DNA of 64,000 nt from Magnetovibrio blakemorei (GCF_001746755.1 NZ_MCGG01000055.1:48913-112912); one strand, 5' to 3'. Counted from the stretch's first letter, positions 1-9,457 are shown. Notes: generated from the sequence alone by a model not told the origin. Numbers and translations: made by a program.

Positions 1-1013
1 GTACCGGACGTCAAGGCGATCCCGGCGCGTCGGTGTTCTTCTTGTCTTTGCAAGATGACCTGATGCGCATTTTTGGCTCGGAACGCATCGACAGCATGTT
101 GGTCAAATTGGGTTTGGAAGAAGGCGAAGCCATCATCCACCCGTGGATCAACAAAGCGCTGGAAAAGGCCCAGCAAAAGGTCGAAGCGCGGAACTTCGAA
201 ATTCGCAAAAACTTGTTGAAATTCGACGACGTCATGAACGACCAGCGCAAAGTGGTTTATGCGGAGCGTAAAGAACTCATGGCCGCCACCGATGTCTCCA
301 ACGACATCATCGGCATGCGCCACGACTTGATCGAAACCCTGGTTGCGCGCGCCATTCCGCCCAAGGCCTACCCTGAAGAATGGGACATGGCGATGCTTCA
401 TGAAGAAGCGCTGCGCCTGTTCGGTCTCGACCTTCCGCTCACCGATTGGGCCAAGGAAGAAGGCATCGCGGATCAAGAAATTCTCCACCGTTTGATGGAT
501 GCCGCCGACCGTAAAATGGCGGAAAAAGTGGCCCAATACGGCCCAGAAGTCATCCGTGATGTGGAAAAGAATCTGTACTTGTCGATCCTTGATCAACTGT
601 GGAAAGACCACCTGTTGACCTTGGATCATCTGCGTCAAGGCATCGGACTTCGCGCCTACGCACAAAAAGACCCGCTCAATGAATACAAGCGCGAAGCCTT
701 TGGTTTGTTTGAAGAATTGCTGACCAACATCGGCGAGCGCGTGACCATGGTGCTGTCACATGTCGAGCTGCGCATGATGCCGCCCGAAGGCCTCACCCCC
801 CATGGCCCGGCGTCCATGACCGAAACCCACGAAGACCCGGCATTGGCCCACGACCCCCTGGCCGCCGCCGACCCCCAACGCCTGTTGCGCGGCCACGCAC
901 CCGCACCACGCGACGCCGAAGACGCCAGCACCTGGGGCCGCGTCGGACGCAACGAACCGTGCCCATGCGGATCTGGGAAGAAGTTCAAGCAGTGTCACGG
1001 TAAGGTGAGCTAA
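1..1013 (+). CDS. secA: Protein translocase ATPase SecA, C-terminal part
   Basis: SecA is the ATPase that drives unfolded preproteins through SecYEG at the inner membrane. Only the last ~337 residues are present; the reading frame is open from base 3 and the start lies upstream of the window. The fragment begins inside the helicase motif-VI region (GRQGDPG), followed by the conserved [11 protein letters not shown] stretch and the helical scaffold/wing region with QLWKDHL. It ends in a Pro/Ala-rich linker and the SEC-C zinc motif [14 protein letters not shown], the usual SecB/ribosome-binding tail. The gene converges on accA, with a shared terminator in between. Identification is secure. Confidence 0.97.
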   Translation, partial: TGRQGDPGASVFFLSLQDDLMRIFGSERIDSMLVKLGLEEGEAIIHPWINKALEKAQQKVEARNFEIRKNLLKFDDVMNDQRKVVYAERKELMAATDVSNDIIGMRHDLIETLVARAIPPKAYPEEWDMAMLHEEALRLFGLDLPLTDWAKEEGIADQEILHRLMDAADRKMAEKVAQYGPEVIRDVEKNLYLSILDQLWKDHLLTLDHLRQGIGLRAYAQKDPLNEYKREAFGLFEELLTNIGERVTMVLSHVELRMMPPEGLTPHGPASMTETHEDPALAHDPLAAADPQRLLRGHAPAPRDAEDASTWGRVGRNEPCPCGSGKKFKQCHGKVS

Positions 1014-1074
1014 GCTTATTTCCAAATCACCGGACTTGACCCGGTGATCTACGTCTTAGCCTGCTGCAAAGACA

Positions 1075-1120
1075 AAAAAGACCGCCTCACATTTTTGCGA
1101 GGCGGCCTTTTGTTTTTTTT
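1075..1120. terminator. Bidirectional terminator between secA and accA
   Basis: A 7-bp GC-rich stem (1082-1088 with 1099-1105) is followed by a T-rich run at 1108-1120 for the plus strand. An A-rich run precedes it at about 1074-1081 and serves as the U tract for minus-strand transcripts. It fits termination of both convergent genes. Confidence 0.8.
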
Positions 1121-1136
1121 CGAAGCGAGGTGCGCC

Positions 1137-2090
1137 TTAGCCCAACCCCACCTTGCCCATGTCGATAAACTTTTCCCGCCGTTTGGCGCGCAGTTGGCCG
1201 CCGTCGAGCGGCGCCAGGGCGTCGAATTGGCGTTGGATTTCATCGGCCACGGCCCCCATGGCACCGATGGGGTCGCGGTGTGCGCCGCCCAAAGGTTCGG
1301 GCACAATGGCGTCGATGGTGCGCAGTTCGATCAGGTCTTGGGCGGTGAGCCGCAAGGCTTCGGCGGCTTCTTTGTTCATGGTGCCGTCGCGCCACAAAAT
1401 CGACGCGCAGCCTTCCGGCGAAATCACCGAATAAATGGAATGTTCCAGCATCAAAATCGCATTGGCCGAACCCAGCGCAATCGCGCCGCCGGAACCGCCT
1501 TCACCGATGATGACCGAGATGAACGGCACCCGCAGTTGGAAGCTGACTTCAATGGATTTGGCGATGGCTTCGGCTTGACCGCGGGCTTCCGCGTCGGCAC
1601 CCGGAAACGCGCCGGAAGTATCGACAAAGGTGATCACCGGCATCTTGAAATGATCGGCCATGAGCATCAGGCGTTGCGCCTTGCGATAGCCTTCGGGCTT
1701 GGCCATGCCGAAATTGTGCTTCACCCGACTTTCGGTGTCTTTGCCTTTTTCGATGCCAATCACCATCACGGAACGACCGCGAAAGCGCCCCAATCCCCCC
1801 ACTACGGCGGCGTCTTCGCCATACAAGCGGTCACCGGCCAAGGGCGTGAAGTCATCGATCAGGGTTTCGATGTAATCGACGGCGTGCGGGCGGTCCGGAT
1901 GGCGGGCCACCTGGGCTTTTTGCCAAGCCGTCAGCTTTGAATAGAGCTGTGAGAGCTGCTTTTCGACCTTAGTCTGAAGCTTAGCCACTTCTTCGGCAAT
2001 GTTGACTTCGGTGCCCGTCAGATGACGAAGCTCCTCAATCTTGCCTTCCAGCTCAGCGATGGGTTTTTCAAATTCGAGATAATGATGCAT
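1137..2090 (-). CDS. accA: Acetyl-CoA carboxylase carboxyltransferase subunit alpha
   Basis: AccA is the alpha subunit of the carboxyltransferase that, with AccD, moves CO2 from carboxybiotin to acetyl-CoA to form malonyl-CoA, the first step of fatty acid synthesis in the cytosol. The 317-residue product is the usual length. It has the typical N-terminus (MHHYLEFEKPI, then an ELEGKIEELR helix), a crotonase-like fold, and the conserved glycine-rich GEGGSGGAIALG segment near residue 195. The start ATG gives the family-typical N-terminus. It is transcribed toward secA and is separated from the upstream lyase gene by a strong terminator. Confidence 0.97.
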   Translation of the reverse strand: MHHYLEFEKPIAELEGKIEELRHLTGTEVNIAEEVAKLQTKVEKQLSQLYSKLTAWQKAQVARHPDRPHAVDYIETLIDDFTPLAGDRLYGEDAAVVGGLGRFRGRSVMVIGIEKGKDTESRVKHNFGMAKPEGYRKAQRLMLMADHFKMPVITFVDTSGAFPGADAEARGQAEAIAKSIEVSFQLRVPFISVIIGEGGSGGAIALGSANAILMLEHSIYSVISPEGCASILWRDGTMNKEAAEALRLTAQDLIELRTIDAIVPEPLGGAHRDPIGAMGAVADEIQRQFDALAPLDGGQLRAKRREKFIDMGKVGLG

Positions 2091-2129
2091 AGGCGATTTC
2101 TAGCACGAGATTTGGGGTGAAAGAAGTGC

Positions 2130-2163
2130 AAAAACAACGCCGCCGGGCGTTCCCGGCGGCGTG
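2130..2163 (-). terminator. Terminator after the malyl-CoA lyase gene
   Basis: A perfect 11-bp GC-rich stem (2137-2147 with 2152-2162) with a 4-base loop is followed on the minus strand by a short U tract (bases 2131-2134 are AAAA on the plus strand). It lies just downstream of the lyase stop and upstream of accA. Confidence 0.8.
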
Positions 2164-2196
2164 TTGTCATTTTTCTTGGCCCCAAAAGGCAATCTG

Positions 2197-3177
2197 TTAG
2201 CGACCTTTAATGGCCGCCGCCGTCTGAACCATGACTTCGGCTTGCTTGATCGAGGCAATATCGATCAAACGACCATCCAGCGTCACCGCGCCTTTGCCTT
2301 CTTTTTGCGCCTGCTCCATGGCAGCCAAAATGGCGTTGGCCTTGGCCACTTCCGCATCAGACGGACTGAACACATCGTTGGCGGCGTCCACTTGGGTGGG
2401 GTGAATAGCCCATTTGCCTTCACAGCCCAAAATCGCCGCGCGCATGGCCTGGGCGCGGTAGCCGTCCAAATCCTTGATGTCGCCAAACGGGCCGTCAATG
2501 GGGCGCAAGCCGTTGGCGCGGGCCGCAACCACCATGCGGGCAATGGCGTAATGCCACATATCGCCCCAATGGAAATCACGCCGTCCCGCATCGTCCAGCG
2601 CATCGGTCAACACGCCGTAGCCCGGGTTCGGCCCGCCAATGGCAGTCGTGCGCGCTTTGGTCGAAGCCGCATAATCGGCAACGCCGAAGTGCAGGGATTC
2701 GTTGCGTGGGCTGGCGGCGGCGATTTCGTGGACGTTTTGCATCCCCAGCGCGGTTTCGATGATCATCTCAAACCCGATCTTGTTGGTGAAGCCCTTGGCG
2801 GCACAAATCTGCGTCACCAGCATGTCCACCGCATAGACGTCAGACGCCGTGCCGACCTTGGGGATCATGATCAAATCGATTTTGTCGCCCGCTTGCTCAA
2901 CCAAGTCCACCACGTCACGATACATGTAATGGGTATCGAGACCGTTGATGCGCACCGACACGGTCTTGCCCGACCAATCCAAATCATTCAGCGCGGCAAT
3001 GATGTTTTTGCGCGCTTGGGGCTTGTCAGACGGCGTGACGGCGTCTTCCAAGTCCAAAAACACCATGTCGGCGTTTGAGCCCGCTGCCTTTTCCAGAAAG
3101 CGGGTTGAAGAACCGGGCACAGCCAACTCGGACCGGTTTAAACGCGCCGGGGCCTGTTCGGGTACGGTAAAACTCAT
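2197..3177 (-). CDS. mcl1: L-malyl-CoA/beta-methylmalyl-CoA lyase (HpcH/HpaI family)
   Basis: This 326-residue protein belongs to the HpcH/HpaI aldolase and citrate lyase superfamily and most resembles Mcl1-type malyl-CoA lyases. Those cleave malyl-CoA to acetyl-CoA and glyoxylate, and methylmalyl-CoA to propionyl-CoA and glyoxylate, using a divalent metal. Visible signatures are VPGSSTRFLEKA at the CoA/phosphate-binding start, the metal-binding region FLDLEDAV, and GFEMIIETALG with the acidic ligand. The ATG at 3177 is preferred over an upstream in-frame start because GGAG lies close in front and the N-terminus MSFTVPEQ matches family practice. It implies glyoxylate/C2 assimilation, possibly the ethylmalonyl-CoA pathway. 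Substrate preference cannot be read from sequence alone. Confidence 0.88.
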   Translation of the reverse strand: MSFTVPEQAPARLNRSELAVPGSSTRFLEKAAGSNADMVFLDLEDAVTPSDKPQARKNIIAALNDLDWSGKTVSVRINGLDTHYMYRDVVDLVEQAGDKIDLIMIPKVGTASDVYAVDMLVTQICAAKGFTNKIGFEMIIETALGMQNVHEIAAASPRNESLHFGVADYAASTKARTTAIGGPNPGYGVLTDALDDAGRRDFHWGDMWHYAIARMVVAARANGLRPIDGPFGDIKDLDGYRAQAMRAAILGCEGKWAIHPTQVDAANDVFSPSDAEVAKANAILAAMEQAQKEGKGAVTLDGRLIDIASIKQAEVMVQTAAAIKGR

Positions 3178-3300
3178 GGGAGGTCTCCAATATTTTTGTG
3201 GATTGGTTTGCGTAAAGCCAGGCCCCATTTAAGCGAACGTCGACGGAGAAATCACGTCTTTTTTGTGCAGGTGCGAAATGGATTGAATTGTGCTTTAAGT

Positions 3301-4236
3301 TCAATGACCTAAAGCAAGCGGGTGAACGCTGTTGACGAGCTGTTTCAGACGTTCGTCAAGCACATGGGTGTAAATTTGAGTGGTGGAGATATCAGCATGG
3401 CCGAGCATTTGCTGCAGGGCGCGCAGATCCACGCCGTGGGCCAGCAGGTGGCTGGCGAAGGAATGGCGCAGAACGTGGGGCGACACCCGGCGCGGGTCCA
3501 GTCCGGCTTCGACGGACAATTCTTTGAGAATCTGCGCGAACCGTGCGCGGGTCAGAAAGCCTTGTTTGGCGCGCGACGGGAACATATACAGCGAGCCCTT
3601 GCTGCCTTTGGGCGCAAAGCGGTCACGGACCTCCATATAGGCTTGAATGGCGTCGCTGGCGGGCTCCGACAGCGGCACCATGCGATCCTTTTCGCCTTTG
3701 CCACGCACCATCAGCATCAAGCCGTCCCGGGACATGGCGCGCAGCGGCAGCCCCACCAATTCCGAAACCCGCAAGCCCGTGGCGTAGAGAATTTCCATCA
3801 GCGCCACCAACCGCTTGCCTTCGGCACCGGGATGTTCGGCGGCGCACTGAAGCAAGATGTCGACTTCTGCCTCGCTCAAATACTTGGGCAGGGCGCGACC
3901 AATTTTAGGGCTGTCGATGACCGTTGTGGGGTCGTCTGGACGCAACCGTTCGGCATACAAAAATCGGAAAAACTGACGCAACGCGGACAAGCGCCGCGCC
4001 TGGGTGCGCGCCGCCATGCCTGTTGAATCCATATGTTTCAAGTACTTGCGAATGAGGTCCGCGCTGGCCTGGGCAGGGACCGTGCACTGAGACTTGGCGA
4101 ACCCCGAAAAATCGCCCAAATCGCGCTGATAGCTTTCCAGCGTGTTCAACGCCACGCCGCGTTCCGCCACCAACATTTCGAGAAACATCTCAGCTTCACG
4201 TGGCAACGGGTCCGTCAGTTTGCGCCGTCGCCCCAT
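3301..4236 (-). CDS. xerD: Tyrosine site-specific recombinase XerD
   Basis: XerD works with XerC at the dif site to resolve chromosome dimers at division. The 311-residue protein has an N-terminal core-binding (SAM-like) domain over about residues 1-110 and a catalytic domain. Catalytic residues are visible: Arg in ATGLRVSEL, the HVLRHSFASHLL box (HxxR), and LGHADISTTQIYTH with the second His and the nucleophilic Tyr. The ATG at 4236 (MGRRRKLT) is chosen because it begins just before the recombinase domain; longer forms run into the upstream gene. The upstream gene on the same strand stops 4 bp away, suggesting co-transcription. It is a housekeeping recombinase rather than an integrase, since no island ends are visible. 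Confidence 0.92.
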   Translation of the reverse strand: MGRRRKLTDPLPREAEMFLEMLVAERGVALNTLESYQRDLGDFSGFAKSQCTVPAQASADLIRKYLKHMDSTGMAARTQARRLSALRQFFRFLYAERLRPDDPTTVIDSPKIGRALPKYLSEAEVDILLQCAAEHPGAEGKRLVALMEILYATGLRVSELVGLPLRAMSRDGLMLMVRGKGEKDRMVPLSEPASDAIQAYMEVRDRFAPKGSKGSLYMFPSRAKQGFLTRARFAQILKELSVEAGLDPRRVSPHVLRHSFASHLLAHGVDLRALQQMLGHADISTTQIYTHVLDERLKQLVNSVHPLALGH

Positions 4237-4240
4237 GTTG

Positions 4241-6154
4241 TTACAACCCGGCGGCGACCACCGCCTCCAACGCCATGGTGCGGACTTCTTTTTCCAAACC
4301 AACGGCCAGCAACGCCCGCAAAATATGATTCAAAACAATGGGATCGGCTCGCGCCGGCCCGCCGTCGCCCAAACCGACCAGGGCCAGCAAAATCGTTTCC
4401 CCAACCCGGCCCTTGGACGCAGCCCCATCCAACAAGAACCAATGAGACGGATACGGTGCCAACATGGCCGAATGAGACGTGCCGTCAATCAAGTCGGCCC
4501 AGATTTCATCGCCAACAGGTTCCCCCAACGCATCCAAGGTCGCCGCCAAGGTAACGGCTTTGTCCCGTGCGCCTTCGGTGTGTTTAACGGCAAGCCACCA
4601 GGCGTGCATACGCTCCATGGTCCAATCAGACGCGCCATCATACCCGGACAATCGCGCAACCGGCATCAAGGCTTCCAGTTCCGCAGCCATATTGGGATCA
4701 CGGCTTGCGGCAACCTGCAGCAACTCAAACCACGTCCGCGCATCCCCGTGACGGCCGGTGATCAAAAACGCGCGAATGGCTTCGGGGGCGAACCAGACCA
4801 GATCCTGAGTGGCGGGAACACGGCCCAGTTGCGGCAAAAAGGCCCGTGCGGCAGACGCATAACGACCGTTTTCACGGGCAATTTCAAGAGCCCGGTGCAA
4901 AGCTTCAGCTTGCGCGGCGGGCACCGTTTGCATCAACGTCGCGCGGTACAACAAGGCGCGGCTCATCGGCCCGCTGAGCTGAACGGCTTGGGTCAGTGGA
5001 TTTTGCAACTCATCTTCGGAAAAGCTGATGCTCGCATACAATTGACGCAACGCATCAACCGGCAACGCCCCGGCAGATTCGGCGCGTTCCGCCGCTTCCA
5101 AGCGCAATTCGGGCGAAGCATTGGGGCTGATCGCAATGGCGCGCAGCACACTGGGGCGGTTCGACGAAATCACATCTGAGGGCAATTGCGTTTTGGCAAC
5201 CCGCGCCAAGGCCAAATGCATCGGCGTCGGGTTCGCAAGGCTATCAATGACCGGGGCCTTGAACGCGGCATCGCCTTGATGTGCCAGCGCGTCAACCAGC
5301 TTAAACAGCACGGGGTCCGTTACGCCCTGCTCTTCCAACAACGAAAGGCCCAGCAGCGCAGCAGCGCCATCGCCTTCCACCGCTTGGCAAAAGATAAAGG
5401 CCTTCTGCCAGTATTCAGTGCGTTGTTCTTGAATATACGCATGGGTTAGTTGGCACGCGCGAGCGACGTCTCCGGTTAAAAACCGGGTATCGACGTCTAC
5501 GCGCAACAAATTGGCATTTCCGGCGCGACCCGGTACCACGTCCAACAAAGACTTAACGCCGACAAAATCGCCCATGGACGACAACAAACCCGCACGCAGC
5601 GAAATCAACGAACCGGATTCCCCGCCTTCCGGCACATCAGCCCCGGTCAGCAGCAACCGACGCATCAAATCGCGCATCGCCATCGAAGACGTCGTCACCG
5701 GAACTTGCGGCAGCAAGGTCTCGATCACCGAAAGCGGCGTCCCTTGCCACATCGCCGAACCCAACCCCCCGTCGGCATCGCTGAGCACACCCGCAACGTC
5801 TGGATTGACTGAACCCAGCGTTTGCGACTCGACTGAACGACCGATCACGGGTTGGTTCGACCCGTTCATGTCGATACCCTCGACAGCGATGACGCCATCG
5901 GTGGGACGCGTTTGCTGGGACTTGCCAAATGCAGGTGCACCAAATGTAGGGGCGGGGCGCAGTGGGGCCGGGCGTGCGGGTGGGTTGGCACGTCCCCCCG
6001 CTGGCGGCACCAATTGAATGGGCGCGATCAAATCCTCAGCCGCGTCTTGAGCAAATGCCGCCATAGGCAGGCAGGCCAAAATGGCACCACCCGCTAATAC
6101 CGCCCGCAAGGTGCGCTGAATGCGCAAGGTCGGCTTAACGGGGGAAGCGTTCAT
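4241..6154 (-). CDS. Large secreted protein of unknown function (637 aa)
   Basis: I do not recognise a characterised function. The N-terminus has a basic segment, a hydrophobic core (about residues 18-34) and an AFAQDA cleavage site, so a Sec signal peptide is likely. A Pro/Ala-rich linker follows (about 45-75), and the rest is a long Ala/Leu-rich helical region reminiscent of TPR/HEAT-like solenoids. Proteins of this kind beside xerD and aroK in Rhodospirillales are often labelled 'antifreeze glycopeptide polyprotein', which describes composition and is not a function. Its start overlaps the end of a small membrane protein by 20 bp, and it is followed immediately by xerD. An envelope role is an inference. 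Confidence 0.75.
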   Translation of the reverse strand: MNASPVKPTLRIQRTLRAVLAGGAILACLPMAAFAQDAAEDLIAPIQLVPPAGGRANPPARPAPLRPAPTFGAPAFGKSQQTRPTDGVIAVEGIDMNGSNQPVIGRSVESQTLGSVNPDVAGVLSDADGGLGSAMWQGTPLSVIETLLPQVPVTTSSMAMRDLMRRLLLTGADVPEGGESGSLISLRAGLLSSMGDFVGVKSLLDVVPGRAGNANLLRVDVDTRFLTGDVARACQLTHAYIQEQRTEYWQKAFIFCQAVEGDGAAALLGLSLLEEQGVTDPVLFKLVDALAHQGDAAFKAPVIDSLANPTPMHLALARVAKTQLPSDVISSNRPSVLRAIAISPNASPELRLEAAERAESAGALPVDALRQLYASISFSEDELQNPLTQAVQLSGPMSRALLYRATLMQTVPAAQAEALHRALEIARENGRYASAARAFLPQLGRVPATQDLVWFAPEAIRAFLITGRHGDARTWFELLQVAASRDPNMAAELEALMPVARLSGYDGASDWTMERMHAWWLAVKHTEGARDKAVTLAATLDALGEPVGDEIWADLIDGTSHSAMLAPYPSHWFLLDGAASKGRVGETILLALVGLGDGGPARADPIVLNHILRALLAVGLEKEVRTMALEAVVAAGL

Positions 6155-6275
6155 CGGGAATCACCTTTTCTACGGTGCTCACCGGTGCTGGAATGTCCCA
6201 AGTGGCGAGCCAACCAGCACCGCCAACGAGGCCGGCCAGCAACAAAAACAGAATAAACGCGGACATCTTACCCAT
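6135..6275 (-). CDS. Small membrane protein overlapping the large secreted protein gene (46 aa)
   Basis: This short gene encodes one clear hydrophobic segment at about residues 5-24 (AFILFLLLAGLVGGAGWLAT), followed by a short polar tail with TWDIPAP and VEKVIPDERFPR. Its stop lies 20 bp inside the 637-aa secreted protein gene, which starts in another frame, so translation is probably coupled. An AAAGG element lies about 12 bases before the ATG. It is a likely single-pass inner-membrane peptide, possibly an assembly partner of the secreted protein. No family name can be given, but the composition and coupling argue that it is real. Confidence 0.7.
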   Translation of the reverse strand: MGKMSAFILFLLLAGLVGGAGWLATWDIPAPVSTVEKVIPDERFPR

Positions 6276-6485
6276 GAAATCGATTTACCTTTATTTACGG
6301 TCCCCTGGAAAATGCACAGGAGGGGGCGGGTTATCTTGCGGTTCCGAGACGATATGCTAGGTTCCGAGTATGGCGATTTTTCGGCAGTGTATCGGCTCAG
6401 CCTCCAGCTTTCTAGAGGACTTTGCCCCCGAAAGCCTAAAACGAAGACCTAAGATAGCCCACAAAATGTTTAAGGAGAGTCAAAT

Positions 6486-7022
6486 TTGCCCAACGTGCCC
6501 AAGATCACCCGCCCCATCGCCCTGATCGGCTTGATGGGCGCAGGCAAAAGCACTGTCGGGCGACGCTTGGCGAAACGCTTATCGGTGCCCTTTATCGATT
6601 CGGATGACGAAATTAAAAAGGCTGCGGGCAGCTCCATCGAAGATATCTTCGAACTTTTCGGTGAACAGGAATTTCGCGCTGGCGAACAACGCGTGCTCGA
6701 TCGCCTCTTAAATGGGGGGGCGATGGTTCTGGCCACTGGCGGCGGGGCGTTTATAAATAACGACGTTCGCAAACGCATTTTACAATCCGCCACATCCGTG
6801 TGGCTCAAAGCCGGGTTGGATTCGTTGGTGGAACGCACCTCCAGACGGGGTGGGCGACCGTTGTTAAAACAAGGCGACCCCAGAAAGACGCTGGAAAAGC
6901 TGATCAATGACCGCTATCCCATATATGAACAAGCCACTGTCACCATTGAAACCGACAAGCTCAGCCACGACGGCGCGGTGGATTTGATCATTCAAGCTTT
7001 GCAGGACCGAGACGACATATGA
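6486..7022 (+). CDS. aroK: Shikimate kinase
   Basis: AroK phosphorylates shikimate with ATP in the pathway to chorismate. The 178-residue product has the Walker A loop GLMGAGKSTVG at residues 15-25, the DSDDEIKK shikimate-binding segment, the glycine-rich ATGGGAF motif and the RRGGRPLL lid region. The start is a TTG at 6486 with an AAGGAG ribosome site at the right distance; no better ATG exists before the Walker loop. It overlaps aroB by four bases (ATGA), a coupled operon arrangement very common in proteobacteria. Confidence 0.95.
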   Translation: MPNVPKITRPIALIGLMGAGKSTVGRRLAKRLSVPFIDSDDEIKKAAGSSIEDIFELFGEQEFRAGEQRVLDRLLNGGAMVLATGGGAFINNDVRKRILQSATSVWLKAGLDSLVERTSRRGGRPLLKQGDPRKTLEKLINDRYPIYEQATVTIETDKLSHDGAVDLIIQALQDRDDI

Positions 7023-8155
7023 GCACAGCCCCTTCACAAGATACGGAAACCTTGCGCGTTGAATTAGGCGAACGGAGCTACGACATCGTCGTCGGGGCGG
7101 GCCTGATCAAGGATGCGGGCAAATGGATTGCCCCGGTTCTGGCGCGCCCCCGGGTCGTCATCGTCACCGACGAAAACGTCGCCGCTCATTATTTGGCCCC
7201 GCTGACGAAATCCTTAAAAGACGCAAGCATTCGCGTTGACGCCATCACCCTGCCCGCTGGCGAACAGAGCAAAAGCTTTGCCCAATTTGAAAAGCTGTGT
7301 GAAAGCATTTTGGCGTTGGGGATTGAACGCTCCACCACGTTGATCGCGCTGGGCGGCGGTGTCATGGGCGATTTGGTGGGCTTTGCGGCGGCATCCATTC
7401 TGCGCGGCTTGGCCTTTATCCAAGTGCCAACCACACTGCTGAGCCAAGTCGACAGCTCGGTGGGGGGCAAAACCGGCATCAATACGGCGCACGGCAAAAA
7501 CTTGGTGGGCGCGTTTTATCAGCCCAAACTGGTGTTGGCTGACACCGCGACCTTAAACACTTTGGACCGCCGTCAACTGCTGGCGGGCTACAGCGAAGTG
7601 GTCAAATATGGCTTGATCGATTCACCTGATTTTTACGAATGGCTGGAAAATCACGCCCAGGCGTTGATCGACGGAGACATGGACAAACGCCGCCACGCGG
7701 TTCTCACCAGTTGTGCCGCCAAGGCCCGCGTGGTGGCCGAAGATGAGCGCGAAGGCGGCAAACGCGCCTTGTTGAACTTGGGCCATACCTTTGGTCATGC
7801 CCTTGAGGCCGAAACCGGATACGGCGATGCTTTGTTGCACGGGGAAGCCGTCAGTATCGGCACCGTCATGGCATTTGACTTGTCCCAACGCTTAGGCCTC
7901 TGCCCCGGTCAAGACTTTGGCCGCATGTTGGCCCACTTTGACGCCCTGAAATTGCCCACGGATCTACGTCGCTTGAACGCAGGCGATTGGACTGTGGATC
8001 GCTTGATGGCACACATGAGCCACGACAAAAAAGTTGAAGACGGTAAGCTCACGTTTATTTTGGCAAACCGCATTGGTCAGGCGTTTATTTCGCGCGATGT
8101 GCAAAACAAAGACGTCCGCGAACTGCTCGATACCTGGCTGAAAAACAAAATCTGA
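7019..8155 (+). CDS. aroB: 3-dehydroquinate synthase
   Basis: AroB converts DAHP to 3-dehydroquinate using NAD and a divalent metal, the second step of the shikimate pathway. The 378-residue length is normal. Visible signatures are LGGGVMGDLVGF, the PTTLLSQVDSSVGGKTGIN NAD/substrate segment, and metal ligands in NLGHTFGHALE and LLHGEAVSIG. It begins within the last codons of aroK and is followed 18 bp later by a CorC-like gene, so the three probably form one transcript. Confidence 0.97.
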   Translation: MSTAPSQDTETLRVELGERSYDIVVGAGLIKDAGKWIAPVLARPRVVIVTDENVAAHYLAPLTKSLKDASIRVDAITLPAGEQSKSFAQFEKLCESILALGIERSTTLIALGGGVMGDLVGFAAASILRGLAFIQVPTTLLSQVDSSVGGKTGINTAHGKNLVGAFYQPKLVLADTATLNTLDRRQLLAGYSEVVKYGLIDSPDFYEWLENHAQALIDGDMDKRRHAVLTSCAAKARVVAEDEREGGKRALLNLGHTFGHALEAETGYGDALLHGEAVSIGTVMAFDLSQRLGLCPGQDFGRMLAHFDALKLPTDLRRLNAGDWTVDRLMAHMSHDKKVEDGKLTFILANRIGQAFISRDVQNKDVRELLDTWLKNKI

Positions 8156-8173
8156 TGAGGAACATCTAAAGGC

Positions 8174-9457
8174 ATGATTTACGTCGCCGCCGCTATTTTT
8201 GTCTTGTTGATTTTGTCTGCGTTTTTTTCCGGATCGGAAACCGCATTAACGGCCGCCTCGCGCCCGCTGATGCACCAGTTGGAAAAAGATGGTAACCCCC
8301 GCGCCCAACTGATCAACAAGCTGCGCCATCACAAAGAACGCCTGATCGGCGCCATTTTGCTGGGCAACAATTTGGTCAATATCTTGGCCAGCGCCTTGGC
8401 CACCAGCTTGTTGATGACCATGTTTGGCGAGGCCGGGGTGGTCCTGGCCACGGTGGGCATGACATTGCTGGTGCTCATTTTTTCGGAAATTCTGCCCAAG
8501 ACTTATGCCATTCGCCATGCCAATCGCGCCGCTCTGGCGGTGGTGCCGACCATCAATATTTTGGTCATCGTGTTGCTGCCGTTCGTCAAAACCATCAACA
8601 TCATCGTGCGCTTGTTGTTGCGCATGTTTGGCGTAGACCCCCACGCGTCCGACGGCCTGCATTCGTCAACGGCTGAGCTGCGCGGTGCCATTGAACTGCA
8701 CGCCAGCCACGCCCAGGGTGAAGATAAAGAATCCGGGGTTATGCTGAGAAGCGTGCTCGATTTGGCCGATGTGCAAGTCGGCGAGATCATGACCCATCGC
8801 AAAGGCGTCAGCGCCATCAATGCAACGGATCCGGTTGAGAGCATCATCACCCAAGTGCTCGAAAGCCCCTATTCCCGTCTGCCCTTATGGCGTGATGAAC
8901 CGGACAACATCGTCGGCGTTTTGCACGCCAAAGCCCTGTTGCGCGAAGTGCGTGAACACGCCAACGATCCTAAAAAACTCGAGCACCTCGACATCCTTTC
9001 GGTTGCCGCCAAGCCGTGGTTCGTTCCCGAATCCACGCAGCTTTTGGATCAATTGCAGGCGTTTCGTGCGCGGCGCGAACACTTCGCCATGGTCGTCGAT
9101 GAATATGGCAGCCTGTTGGGTATCGTCACCCTTGAAGATGTGCTCGAAGAAATTGTCGGTGAGATCGACGACGAAACCGATATCTTCGTGCCCGGTGTGC
9201 ACATCCATACCGACGGCACCTTGGTGGTTCAAGGCGACGTCACCATTCGCGACCTCAACCGTCAATTCGACTGGGAACTGCCTGACGAAGAAGCCGCTAC
9301 CATCGCCGGATTGATCTTACACGAATCCCGGCGCATTCCCGACGTTGGGCAATCGTTCCGCTTTTTTGGGTTCCGCTTTGAAATTATGCGGCGCTATCAC
9401 CACCAAATCAAAACCATACGCATCACGCCGCCCGTCAAAGACGATACTGCGCCCTAG
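8174..9457 (+). CDS. CNNM/CorC-HlyC family membrane protein with CBS pair
   Basis: This 427-residue protein has the architecture of CorC/YfjD or CNNM-type transport proteins. A DUF21 transmembrane domain with about four helices spans residues 1-190 and includes the FFSGSETALTAASR start motif. A pair of CBS domains follows at about 205-325 (MTHRKGVSAI; EYGSLLGIVTLEDVLEEIVGEI), then a C-terminal CorC_HlyC domain. Relatives are linked to Mg2+/Co2+ efflux; the older 'hemolysin' label is historical. Its position after aroKB is typical of alphaproteobacteria. The transported ion is not decided by the sequence. Confidence 0.9.
   Translation: MIYVAAAIFVLLILSAFFSGSETALTAASRPLMHQLEKDGNPRAQLINKLRHHKERLIGAILLGNNLVNILASALATSLLMTMFGEAGVVLATVGMTLLVLIFSEILPKTYAIRHANRAALAVVPTINILVIVLLPFVKTINIIVRLLLRMFGVDPHASDGLHSSTAELRGAIELHASHAQGEDKESGVMLRSVLDLADVQVGEIMTHRKGVSAINATDPVESIITQVLESPYSRLPLWRDEPDNIVGVLHAKALLREVREHANDPKKLEHLDILSVAAKPWFVPESTQLLDQLQAFRARREHFAMVVDEYGSLLGIVTLEDVLEEIVGEIDDETDIFVPGVHIHTDGTLVVQGDVTIRDLNRQFDWELPDEEAATIAGLILHESRRIPDVGQSFRFFGFRFEIMRRYHHQIKTIRITPPVKDDTAP

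Noticed and set aside
1044..1940. Long open frame (298 codons) opposite accA
   Set aside because: It is a mirror frame produced by GC-rich codon usage, with a low-complexity His/Phe/Gly/Gln-rich translation and no domain; accA on the other strand is certain.
4142..5179. 345-codon frame opposite xerD and the large secreted protein
   Set aside because: Arg/Gln/Gly-rich translation without motifs, spanning two genuine genes on the other strand.
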